Assembly (NCBI RefSeq): GCF_041438865.1
Contig: NZ_CP109450.1
Coordinates: forward strand, 248,001 to 312,000
Source of the DNA: Streptomyces sp. NBC_01471
GTDB lineage: Bacteria > Actinomycetota > Actinomycetes > Streptomycetales > Streptomycetaceae
DNA: 64,000 nt
Direction: 5' to 3'
The notes beneath the pieces are model-generated. The model searched no databases. It was not told where the DNA came from and was given only the letters and a program-made list of their open reading frames with translations. The position numbers and the translations under genes are program-made. Below are positions 55,256 through 63,465 of this stretch, piece by piece; positions within the stretch are counted from its first letter, which is position 1, and each line of letters starts with the position of its first letter.

Positions 55256-55462
55256 TCAGCCGTCCATCGCCTCGACCAGGCTCTTGGGCCGCGTGTCCGT
55301 CCAGTTCTCCTCGATGTACGCGAGGGCACCGGAACGGCTGCCCCGGGGGTGGCCCACGCGCCAGCCGTCGGGCTCGTCGAAGGAAGCAGGCCAGAGGGAA
55401 TGCTGTCCCTCGTCGTTGACCAGTACCAGGAACTCACCGTCTGGATCATCAAAGGGGTTCAT
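55256..55462 (-). CDS. MbtH-like protein
   Basis: A 68-residue partner that binds and activates NRPS adenylation domains. The family signature is complete: NDEGQHSLWP, then PDGW, then NWTDTRPKSL. The frame is open upstream, but ATG 55462 (MNPFDD) is the family's usual start. It has the cluster motif 34 bases before the ATG, so it is co-regulated with the NRPS 18 kb away. Confidence 0.95.
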   Translation of the reverse strand: MNPFDDPDGEFLVLVNDEGQHSLWPASFDEPDGWRVGHPRGSRSGALAYIEENWTDTRPKSLVEAMDG

Positions 55463-55496
55463 GCCCCCGAAGGTTCCAGACACCGAACGCTTCGGG

Positions 55497-55518
55497 TATC
55501 GGCGATGACCGCAGTTAC
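55497..55518 (-). promoter_or_regulatory. cluster motif upstream of mbtH
   Basis: Minus strand reads GTAAC, then TGCGGTCATCGCC, then GATA, with dyad GCG-N5-CGC. It lies 34 bases before the ATG. Confidence 0.7.
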
Positions 55519-56170
55519 GCCGGTTCGCCCTGCCGGGGCCCGTGCGCCCGGCCCCTGACGTACGCGTCAGGGATCGCCTTCGCCGGCGGTGTACCCGCCC
55601 CGGAAGGCCATGCCTCCGGCGTCGCAGGGAACGCCACAGGATCAGACACCCCCGCACGGATCCGGCGCCTCCTCAACGGAGACCGCCACCCAACGGAGCC
55701 CACCCACCGAACGTACTCACCACCCAGGAATCACTCTCCCGTGCCCCTTGTCCTGTCCGTCCATCCGCCGCGCACACAATGCCCCACGAAATCCACCGGC
55801 CACAGGAAGGGGTCAATTTCTCCATACCATTTCCTGGCTCCCATCGACAGAAGGACAGTTCAAGTCACTCGAATTTGTCAAATCCGCGCCGACTCGCGCC
55901 GGACTTTATCAGCCACTATCTTTCTGAGTGACCGAAACCAGCCCCACGGCTGCGCAGTCGACCCCGGGCGCGGACAGAATCCCTGGGGCGCGGCACCTGC
56001 CCAACCTCAGGACGACCGGGAGTGTTGTCATAATATTACGAAAAACGAAGCCCTTGAAACCCCAGGCGACGGTCCCTAAGATCAAAACAGCTGACCGCTT
56101 CTCACCGCTCCTGAGATCCCCCAGGCTCACCGCGTGAGACTTCCCCCTTTAGTGTCGTGGAGTTTTTTTC
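55519..56170. other. AT-richer intergenic region
   Basis: About 650 bases between the divergent mbtH and second LuxR genes. The stretches 55830-55930 and 56030-56170 are much lower in GC than the genome average (for example CATAATATTACGAAAAACG). A short GTG frame at 55928-56137 exists, but it lacks family signals and I do not support it. Confidence 0.35.
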
Positions 56171-58615
56171 ATGGCCCATCCGAATTCCACGTCGCATTCC
56201 TGTAATTCATGCGGCTCTCCCCTGGAAAAAGGATTGAAAACTGAAGCCTCATCTGCCCGATACTGCTCGAATGCATGTCGGCAGCGCGCCTATCGACGAC
56301 GCATAAAAAGCGAGATTTTGGCCACGGAGACTTCCGGCGATCTACTGACCCCGCTGAGCAGCTTCGTCGGCCGTGTGGACGAGATGGTGGAGGCGAGCAG
56401 ACTGCTTCGGGGCACCCGCCTGCTCACGCTGACGGGGACCGCGGGCGCGGGGAAGACGAGGCTGGCCCTGGAAGTGGCCAGGAAGGAACAACGGGGCGGG
56501 CGCCAGACGATCATGGTGGTCGAACTCGGGACGTGTGGCGAACAGGAGTCCGTGGCAAGTCGCGTCTCCGCGGCGCTGGACAGCCATATCGACACCGGCG
56601 TCCTGTTGGCGGAGGCGAGGGGGGCGGGTGCCAAGCTGGCCGGCTGGCTTCTGGTGATCGACAACTGTGAGCACGTGATCGGCGAGTGTGGACTCCTCGT
56701 GGGCCGGCTGCTCGCCCGGTACCCCGGGCTTCAGATCCTCGCCACCAGCCGCGAGGCACTGCGGATACCGGGCGAGACCGTGTATCCGGTGAACGGGCTG
56801 CCGCTGCCCGGCCCGGACGGCAGGTCCTCGGCCACCGAATACCTGCGATCGGACGCGGTCCGGCTGTTCGCCGACCGGGCGCGCGCCGTAGTGCCGGACT
56901 TCGAGCTCACGCAGGAGAACGCCGCGGACACCGGGGCCGTCTGCGAGCGGCTGGGCGGCCTCCCTCTCCCCATCGAACTCGCCGCACAGCTGATCCGGAC
57001 GTTCTCGGTGGCCGAGCTGCGGAAACGTCTGGATGACCCGCTATCCCTGCTGGTCGGTGGGTGGCGGACGGCGTCCGCCCGTCACCGGAGCTGGCGGGCG
57101 GCGCTCACCTGGAGCTACGACCTGCTCAAGCCCATGGAGCAGCTGCTGTTCCGGCGGCTCTCCGTCTTCCCGGGCGGCTTCGGAGTGGATGCCGCGGCCG
57201 CCGTGCTCACGGACGAGGTCCCGGCGTCGCTGGTGCCCGAGCTGTTGACGGCGCTCGAATCCAAGTCCGTCATCCAGTTCCCCACCAGCCGGGGCCGAGA
57301 GGAGGCGAGGGCCGGCAGGTTCCGCATGCTGGAGCCGGTCCGCGGTTACGCCCACCAGAAACTCCTCGATCTGCATGAGGAGGAGCAGGCGTACGAGGGG
57401 CTCACACGGTGGCTGACGGCTCTGGTGAGTCCGCTGTGGCGGACAGGGATCGCCCCCCTTGACACGTGGCGCACAGCAGGGGCCGAACTCACCAACCTGC
57501 GACACGCCCTCGAAAGGCCGGCCGCCGACGATGACGAACGCCGACTGCTGCTGGTGGGCGGGCTGGTCACCCTGGACACGAGCCCAGAGGCCGGTACGGA
57601 CGCGGCGCGCCTCGTCCACAGTGCCTTGCGCGCCGCGAACCCCGAGTCGCGCTACAGGGCCATCGCTCTGGAGGGAGCGGCGATGCTGGCCGTGCGGCGT
57701 GGTGCGCACATCGAGGCGCTACGCGTCCTCCAGGAGGCGGTCGACCGGGAACGCGCGACCGCACCGAGCCCCCTGCTGGGTCGTCTTCTGCTCCGGCTCA
57801 GCCTCTTGAAGGAACATTACGGCGACCGTTCCGGAGCCCTCGAAGACCTCACGGCGAGCGCCCGTGTCAGCGAACACCTGGACGACGGGCTGACCTTCGC
57901 GGTATGCGTGGGTCATCTCGCACGGCACGAGCTGACCTGCGGGGATCTCGCTTCGGCAGCCCAGCTGATCGACAGGGCGCTTCCCGCTGTGCACACCGTC
58001 CCGCCGGAATGGCAGTGCGACGTCATAAATGTGGCGGGGGCCCTCGCCGTCGAGCGTGACGACCTCTCGGCGGCGGAGAGATACTTCGCCGAACCCCTGC
58101 GGTCGGTGAGGGAGGGCCCCGGCCAGGCGGCCGGGCTGATCGAAGGGCTGGCCGTCGTGGCCGTCCGGCGCCTCCAGTTCGACCGCGGACTCCACCTGAT
58201 CTCGGCTGCCGAGCAAATGGGCGAGTCGGTCACCTGCGGGCTGCGGTCCCATCCTTGGTGGCGTCACCGGGTCGAGGCGGCCAGGACCGCCGGGATGAAC
58301 GGCCTGGCCACCCGGGCGGACCGCGAGCTGGCCTGGGGCCGTTCGCTCCGCTCGGACGATGTGGTGGCGTACGCGCTGGGCGACGGACAGCCATCGGCGC
58401 CGACGCGGGACGAGGCCCGTCACGGCCCGTTGAGCCCACGCCAGTGGGCCGTTGCCGCCTTGCTGATAAAGGGCCTGACGAATCGTCAGATCGCTTCGAG
58501 GATCCACGTGTCGGTGCGCACGGTGGAAACGCACGTCCGCAACATTCGCGGCACGCTCGGCCTGCGCTCGCGTTCCCACATCGCCGCCTGGGCCGCCCAG
58601 ACCCAGCAGGAATAG
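56171..58615 (+). CDS. second LAL-type LuxR family regulator with N-terminal Cys module
   Basis: An 814-residue paralog of the first regulator with the same order: Cys module (CNSCGSPL then RYCSNACRQRAYRRRIK), STAND ATPase (Walker A GTAGAGKTRLA, LVIDNCEH, ILATSREALRIPGETV), TPR-like helices, and a LuxR helix-turn-helix (SPRQWAVAALLIKGLTNRQIASRIHVSVRTVETHVRNIRGTLGLR). The ATG follows a T-run and GTGGAG. The first 50 codons are AT-rich compared with the rest, which may mark a recombination joint. It marks the right end of the NRPS cluster. Confidence 0.9.
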   Translation: MAHPNSTSHSCNSCGSPLEKGLKTEASSARYCSNACRQRAYRRRIKSEILATETSGDLLTPLSSFVGRVDEMVEASRLLRGTRLLTLTGTAGAGKTRLALEVARKEQRGGRQTIMVVELGTCGEQESVASRVSAALDSHIDTGVLLAEARGAGAKLAGWLLVIDNCEHVIGECGLLVGRLLARYPGLQILATSREALRIPGETVYPVNGLPLPGPDGRSSATEYLRSDAVRLFADRARAVVPDFELTQENAADTGAVCERLGGLPLPIELAAQLIRTFSVAELRKRLDDPLSLLVGGWRTASARHRSWRAALTWSYDLLKPMEQLLFRRLSVFPGGFGVDAAAAVLTDEVPASLVPELLTALESKSVIQFPTSRGREEARAGRFRMLEPVRGYAHQKLLDLHEEEQAYEGLTRWLTALVSPLWRTGIAPLDTWRTAGAELTNLRHALERPAADDDERRLLLVGGLVTLDTSPEAGTDAARLVHSALRAANPESRYRAIALEGAAMLAVRRGAHIEALRVLQEAVDRERATAPSPLLGRLLLRLSLLKEHYGDRSGALEDLTASARVSEHLDDGLTFAVCVGHLARHELTCGDLASAAQLIDRALPAVHTVPPEWQCDVINVAGALAVERDDLSAAERYFAEPLRSVREGPGQAAGLIEGLAVVAVRRLQFDRGLHLISAAEQMGESVTCGLRSHPWWRHRVEAARTAGMNGLATRADRELAWGRSLRSDDVVAYALGDGQPSAPTRDEARHGPLSPRQWAVAALLIKGLTNRQIASRIHVSVRTVETHVRNIRGTLGLRSRSHIAAWAAQTQQE

Positions 58616-58720
58616 TGGTTGACCGCCAGCACGGCCGAGCGGGCTCGCGCACTGAGGTCGCCACACGTATCCGCAGGGCGTTTGGCCCCATTCAGAGGCT
58701 TGGATGATGGCGGGCTTCGC

Positions 58721-59377
58721 TCAGCTGCGGGCAGGGCGGCGGTCGGGAGTGAGGAGATAGGCGATCGCCATGTCGCTGAGTTCGTCCGCGTACTGACACC
58801 TGGCCGCTTCGCCGGTCAGGGAGTCGGGACGCACCGAATTATGGAAGCAGGCGCCCAGGATGGCGCGGGCCACGGTGTCCAGCGCTGCCTCCGGTCGGGA
58901 CCGCCGGATCTGGTCGGCGTGAGGAGCTGCCGCCTCAAGCAGCAGACGGTGGATTTCGGTGATGGTGCGGGCCCCCCGGTCCAGGGACTTCGTTCCCCGC
59001 GCGCGCAACAGCTCGGGGAAGAGACTGTTGCTGTCCGCGAAGGACTGCAGCAACGCGTGCGCATAGGCGTCCATGACGCCGGAGAGCGAGGGCTTCGCCG
59101 TGCGCAGTTGCTCGGCCATGTACTCCTCGCGGCGTTCCAGCATCCGCTCGGCCAGGGCGGTGATCAGCTGTTCTTTGTCCTCGAAGCGGCGGTAGATCGT
59201 GCCGACCGAGACCCCGGCGCGTTCCGCGACGCCAGTGATCGTCATCTCCTCCAGGCCGGCCGCAGAGGCGATCTCCTCGGCCGCCCGCAATACGCGAGCC
59301 AATGTCGCGGCACTTCGCGCCTGCCGGGGCTCCCGGTAGTGCGCTGGGCGGTTGGGCTCCTCGGTCATGTCCCGCAT
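58721..59377 (-). CDS. TetR family transcriptional regulator
   Basis: Repressor of 218 residues. The N-terminal helix-turn-helix is AAEEIASAAGLEEMTITGVAERAGVSVGTIYRRFEDKEQLI, followed by a helical ligand domain. ATG 59377 is used; ATG 59368 three codons later is possible, and neither has a strong ribosome site. It is divergent from the gene at 59486, with a perfect palindrome between them that is almost surely its operator. Confidence 0.9.
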   Translation of the reverse strand: MRDMTEEPNRPAHYREPRQARSAATLARVLRAAEEIASAAGLEEMTITGVAERAGVSVGTIYRRFEDKEQLITALAERMLERREEYMAEQLRTAKPSLSGVMDAYAHALLQSFADSNSLFPELLRARGTKSLDRGARTITEIHRLLLEAAAPHADQIRRSRPEAALDTVARAILGACFHNSVRPDSLTGEAARCQYADELSDMAIAYLLTPDRRPARS

Positions 59378-59443
59378 GGTATCGGCGACGGTTTCAGCAG
59401 GCCCCTTTGACAAGCGGTGCACTCCTCTGGTTACCCTCATGAA

Positions 59444-59465
59444 GCGAATGTGAATTCACATTCGC
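59444..59465. promoter_or_regulatory. perfect 22-bp palindromic operator
   Basis: GCGAATGTGAA followed directly by its complement TTCACATTCGC, with no mismatches. It lies 67 bases from the TetR start and 20 bases from the divergent gene, ending just before the latter's ribosome site, so binding could repress both. Confidence 0.85.
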
Positions 59466-59485
59466 ATCATACTGGAGGTTCGCCC

Positions 59486-60184
59486 ATGACCGACAACCAG
59501 ACGTCCCCGCCCGTGTCCGTGACGCTCGAGTCGGGGCCCACGGGGGCCGGGAGCATCGACGACTTCGAGCTGTTCTACGCGCGCCGCGTCCTGGACCGCT
59601 TCCGGACTCGGCTGGGACGCCAGGGGCTGCTCGACCTGCTGGCGGCGGACATCGAGGAGGGCAATGCCTTCCTGCGCGAGAGTGCTCGCACCTCGGACGG
59701 CACATTCAAGGCGGGCACGACCGTGCTCGCGACGCAGGGCCTCACCTCGGGCGAGTTCCTGACCTGGATGGACGGGGCCTTCGCGGGCGACGACGAGCGC
59801 GTACTCCTCGCGGCGCACCCCGAGCACTACGCGATGGGCGCCGACAGTGTCGGAGCGCGCGTGGTGGAGAACATCGGCCCCCACGTCTGCTCCTTCTACA
59901 TGGGCGGCTGGGGAACGGACGCGATGGCCTGGGCCGAGGACGCGGCCGAACTCCTCCCGGAGTCCGAGTTTCCGCGCAAGATGTCCTCGAACCTCTTCCT
60001 GACCGACGGCACCGTCGTCGGACGGGCGTTGATCCAGTTCGGTGACACCGCCGACGGCTTCACGGCGAACCTGACGGTCTACTTCCCCGTCACGTGTCCG
60101 GACGACGTCCTGGACCATCACCTCCGGCACTACGCCGTCGAGTTCAGGAACTGGATCATCGCCGCAGCGGCCGCCCGCCCCTGA
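59486..60184 (+). CDS. hypothetical protein under TetR control
   Basis: A 232-residue soluble protein of unknown function. Landmarks are DDFELFYARRVLDRFRTRLGRQGLLDLL, FAGDDERVLLAAHPEHYAMGADSVGARVVENIG and LTVYFPVTCPDDVLDHHLRHYAVEFRNWI. No signal peptide or membrane segment is present. GGAGG lies 7 bases before the ATG. As the likely target of the adjacent repressor it may bind or process the regulator's ligand; I recognise no family. Confidence 0.75.
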   Translation: MTDNQTSPPVSVTLESGPTGAGSIDDFELFYARRVLDRFRTRLGRQGLLDLLAADIEEGNAFLRESARTSDGTFKAGTTVLATQGLTSGEFLTWMDGAFAGDDERVLLAAHPEHYAMGADSVGARVVENIGPHVCSFYMGGWGTDAMAWAEDAAELLPESEFPRKMSSNLFLTDGTVVGRALIQFGDTADGFTANLTVYFPVTCPDDVLDHHLRHYAVEFRNWIIAAAAARP

Positions 60185-60190
60185 GGAACT

Positions 60191-60238
60191 GCGGCACTGC
60201 GGCATTGCGGCATTGCGGCATTGCGGCATTGCGGCAGG
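60191..60238. repeat. tandem 8-bp repeat
   Basis: Six consecutive 8-bp units: GCGGCACT, four times GCGGCATT, then GCGGCAGG. It begins 7 bases after a stop codon and is a candidate variable-number repeat. Confidence 0.9.
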
Positions 60239-60246
60239 ACACGTTC

Positions 60247-60520
60247 TCAGTGGTGCTGCACCGTGCGGAACTCACTGCACCAGGTGTGGTTCCGGCCAGG
60301 CCGGCCGCCCGGCTCGGACTTGCAGACGTCCGGGAGGTGCTGGAACCAGACGACGGTGAGGGCGGAGCGGTACAAGCACCGGGTCGTGGCCGGGGTCGAC
60401 CACGGTTGAGTGGAAGGCACCGACGCAGGCCACGGCGGGCAGCACCTCGACAGGGCCGAACGCACCCGTGGTCCGGTCTGGATACTCACGGGCGGGCGGA
60501 ACGAGATGGACAGGCGTCAA
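60247..60520 (-). pseudogene. frameshifted C-terminal remnant of a hypothetical protein
   Basis: Minus-strand frames give VGAFHSTVVDPGHDPVL and then, in a shifted frame, YRSALTVVWFQHLPDV to a stop at 60247. Together they read like the C-terminus of a small Streptomyces protein I remember ending in a similar LTVVWFQ motif. The upstream part is not recognisable. Confidence 0.4.
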
Positions 60521-60561
60521 GGGAAAGGCGCACTCGGCCGCCCGCAGGAGCCCGCTTACCG

Positions 60562-60918
60562 TCACCAGGGGCCGTGGTGGACCAGGCCCAGAGCCAGGGC
60601 GGCCGCCGCGGTGGCGAGGAACACGATCCCGCCCACGATGTTGCGGGAACCCACTCGCAGGTGGGCGATGATCGCGCCGATGAAGTACAGCACGAGGCCG
60701 GAGGCGGCCAGGGTCCCCAGGAGCGGCACGGCGAGCCCGGCCAGCAGCCCCACGGTGCCCGCTGCCAGCAACATGCCAAGGACCGGTACCCACTTCCGGG
60801 GCAGGCCCTTCATGTCCGCCTGGGTCTTGGGGTATTCGTGGCCGATCAGGTAGGTGACGGCGGCGGCACCGTTGAAGACCGCACCGAGGATGGTGACCGT
60901 GACGTAGGCGGCGAACAC
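60562..60918 (-). CDS. DoxX-like membrane protein
   Basis: A 118-residue protein with four predicted membrane helices in the DoxX family pattern: FAAYVTVTILGAVFNGAAAV, then the conserved KTQADMKGLPRKWVPVLGMLLAAG, and LVLYFIGAIIAHLRVG. GTG 60918 has GGAG 7 bases upstream. The function of this subgroup is not established. It is monocistronic. Confidence 0.85.
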   Translation of the reverse strand: MFAAYVTVTILGAVFNGAAAVTYLIGHEYPKTQADMKGLPRKWVPVLGMLLAAGTVGLLAGLAVPLLGTLAASGLVLYFIGAIIAHLRVGSRNIVGGIVFLATAAAALALGLVHHGPW

Positions 60919-61305
60919 GATTTCTCCGTTTCTGTGGGGAATGGCATTGCTGGGCACTCCGTCGTGGGCTGCTGTTCTCCTGGATGACGAGCGGGCGCCT
61001 CGATGTGTGACATCGACCGGCAGGATCAGACACCGACGCAAGGGCGATCCCGCCGACTGTTCACGACTCGGTACGCGCCCCAGCACTGCTGCACCCGGCG
61101 GGCGCACCATGTGGACACCGATGGCCCACCAGCCTGGCGAACCTGCGAGATCGGAGCGTTGAGGCATGTCCGGCTAACCTTTCCGAGCGCACGCAACCGG
61201 CACCTCGTCGGAGCGCGTCTCGATGTGCGGCGACGTCAGAGGTCGTTGCCTGCCATGGCCGTACGAGGTCGAACCGTGCGGCCGAGACGATCAGGAGCCG
61301 CTTCG
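60919..61305. other. intergenic region
   Basis: 387 bases between divergent genes; no gene or clear regulatory structure is seen. Confidence 0.3.
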
Positions 61306-61863
61306 ATGTCGGATGAGATCACGGTCCACCCCGTCACCTGGCCACCTGCCCCGATCAGCACCGCGCGGCTCGTGCTCCGTGAGCCCGAGGCACGGGACCG
61401 TGGGGCGATCATCGAGCTGTTCACCTCGCCGGAGGTGGGCACCTACATCGGCGGCCCTCGACCGCGCGACGAATTCGAGCGCGCGTTGCCCGAGACGCCC
61501 CGGCGACGCCCCGGCCTCTTCGCGGTCGAGCTCGACGGAGCGATGATCGGCACCATCGAGCTCAACCGGCGCGACGCGGAGCACCGGAGTCAAGTCCGTC
61601 CTGATGCCGGAGAGGCCGAACTCGGCTACCTGTTCCTGCCACAGGCATGGGGACGCGGGTACGCAGCCGAGGCGTGCGCGGCGGCGCTCGGCTGGTTCGG
61701 CGACGCGCTTCCCGGCGAGCCGGTGGTGCTCTGCACCCAGACCGCCAACGCCCGCTCGATGCGTCTCGCCGCGAAACTGGGGTTCACCGAGGTGCAAAGG
61801 TTCGAGGAGTGGGGCGCCGAGCAGTGGTTCGGCGTGTGGACCTCGCAGACGCCGCCCGGTTGA
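61306..61863 (+). CDS. GNAT family N-acetyltransferase
   Basis: A 185-residue acetyltransferase of the RimJ-like type. TARLVLREPEARDRGAIIELF opens the fold. The acetyl-CoA loop is LGYLFLPQAWGRGYAAEACAAAL, and NARSMRLAAKLGFTEVQRFEEWG closes it. AGGAG lies 7 bases before the ATG. The substrate is unknown. A hydrolase fragment follows directly in the same frame after the stop. Confidence 0.92.
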   Translation: MSDEITVHPVTWPPAPISTARLVLREPEARDRGAIIELFTSPEVGTYIGGPRPRDEFERALPETPRRRPGLFAVELDGAMIGTIELNRRDAEHRSQVRPDAGEAELGYLFLPQAWGRGYAAEACAAALGWFGDALPGEPVVLCTQTANARSMRLAAKLGFTEVQRFEEWGAEQWFGVWTSQTPPG

Positions 61864-62466
61864 ACTCGTGACGACGGCGCGGATCCACGAGGGCGCCGTT
61901 CGTCCGGCGCGTCCGGCGGCCTCGGACTCGGCCCTGTCGCGATCGTCGGACACTCACTGGGCGGCATCACGGCTTACCAACTGGCGGCAAGACGAACGGA
62001 ACTGGTCTCGGCCGTGGTCGTGGTCGTGGTGGACTTTCCGGCGGAATACCGGGCTCCGATCGGCGACGATCCGCTGCCCACACTGCCGACACATTTCCCG
62101 AGCATGCGCGCGATGCTGGACGCGCTCGCGTTCGTGGACGAGCCCCTGCCCTTCACCGAGAGCGCGGTGGAGGAACCGGAGGGCTGGCGGTTCCTGTGGC
62201 AGGCGGACGAGATCCACGCTGCCAAGGTCGCCGTCCGAGGCGACTGGTGGGACGACTTCACCGCCGCCGGACAGCCGCTGATGGCCGTGCGGGGCGGACG
62301 CAGCGCTGTCGTCCCGCCCGGGCACGCAGAGGAGATGGTCCGTCTTCGACCTGGCACAGAGGTCGTGACGATCGACGGCCACCACGACTGCTACCTCACT
62401 CACCAGGCAGAACTGGGCGCGACAGTAAGGGCATTCCTCGACCGCACGGCTCCATGGGCGGTGTGA
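61864..62466 (+). pseudogene. 5'-truncated alpha/beta hydrolase
   Basis: The frame encodes GLGLGPVAIVGHSLGGITAYQL, with the nucleophile elbow GHSLGG near 61948-61965, then the C-terminal half with PLMAVRGGRSAVV and the catalytic His in VTIDGHHDCYLTH. It lacks the N-terminal strands and oxyanion region. There is no start codon between the GNAT stop and the nucleophile; the first possible GTG (62014) is already past it. So it is a remnant, open in frame directly from the preceding TGA. Confidence 0.75.
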
Positions 62467-62825
62467 CACCCGCTCCTCGACTGCCGAGAGCAACCCTTCT
62501 CCAACAGATGGCCTCTCGACGGCCCCGGCCGGCAGCGTACGGCGGAGCCGACGCCCGGAAGTGCTTTCCGGCCGTCGTCGACGAGCTTCTGGAACCCGTC
62601 CTCCGACTGCCCTTAAGCTCGCGCGTCCTGCCGCTCGCGGCGAGGAAGGGGCATTCACCATCTCTGCCTCCGGCACAACTCCCCTTGACTGGCTGGTGAT
62701 CGCCCATGGAACTGGACGTGCTCTTGTCAGGATCAATCAGCTTCGCGACAGTACCCCTGTCGTGTTCTGCAAGGGGGGACTCAGTCCACCAGCTGTTCAG
62801 TCCCCCGGGCGAAGAAGGTGGTCGT
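62467..62825. other. intergenic region
   Basis: 359 bases; no gene supported. A TTGACT near 62682 could be a -35 element, but no paired -10 is clear. Confidence 0.3.
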
Positions 62826-63320
62826 GTGAGGTATCCCGATGCAGTCGTCCGGCCAGGGATTCAAGGCCGAATCGCCGTAGTACTTGGTCTGCTGGCCCTG
62901 TTGGCCAGCGTGCTGGTCGTGTCGGCTGCGGCACCCGCGCGAGCTACCACCTACTGCGGGAAGTACGACGTCGTAGGGGACATCGAGCAGCGATACATCC
63001 AGATGGGCGGCCCCGGCGGGTCACTCGGGTGCCCCCTCACGGACGAGTTGGTCAACCCTGACGGGTTCGGACGACGAACTCAGTTCGACCACGGAACGAT
63101 CTACTGGTCCGCGCGCACTGGTGCCTGGCCGGTGTGGGGAGCCATAGGCGACTACTGGTGCAGCCAGGGCTGCGAGGCGGGATGGACCGGCTACCCCACG
63201 GGCGCCGAGTACACCGTGGGCAACGAGATCCGTCAGAACTTCCAGTGCACGGTGATTCATTTTCAGGACCTTGGCGGAGGATCCACGAGGACCTGGTCGG
63301 AGGGCAACACCTGCGCCTGA
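62826..63320 (+). CDS. secreted LGFP-repeat protein
   Basis: A 164-residue exported protein. Signal peptide IAVVLGLLALLASVLVVSAAAPARA is followed by LGFP-type repeats: YIQMGGPGGSLGCPLTDEL, RTQFDHGTIYWSARTGAWPVWGAIGDYW, and GWTGYPTGAEY. Such repeats are thought to bind the cell envelope. Cysteine pairs (CSQGC) are present. GTG 62826 has AAGG upstream. No enzymatic domain is seen. Confidence 0.82.
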   Translation: MRYPDAVVRPGIQGRIAVVLGLLALLASVLVVSAAAPARATTYCGKYDVVGDIEQRYIQMGGPGGSLGCPLTDELVNPDGFGRRTQFDHGTIYWSARTGAWPVWGAIGDYWCSQGCEAGWTGYPTGAEYTVGNEIRQNFQCTVIHFQDLGGGSTRTWSEGNTCA

Positions 63321-63465
63321 CAGCAGGGTTCCGGGCACGGGCCGCCGAGCACGGCGGGTGGCCCCTGTCGGGCCCGCGATCACCCACGCCTCGCTCGGCC
63401 GGGCGCCGAAATCTCGTCTGCGCAGGAGTGGGGAACTCTCGCTTCCTCGGCCGGTGGCCGAAGTC

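Noticed and set aside
55928..56137. Short GTG-started frame in the mbtH-LuxR intergenic region
   Set aside because: No ribosome site of note, no recognisable sequence, and AT-rich context typical of a promoter region.
60191..60238. CRISPR array
   Set aside because: The 8-bp units are directly tandem with no spacers and no cas genes; no CRISPR array is seen anywhere in the window.
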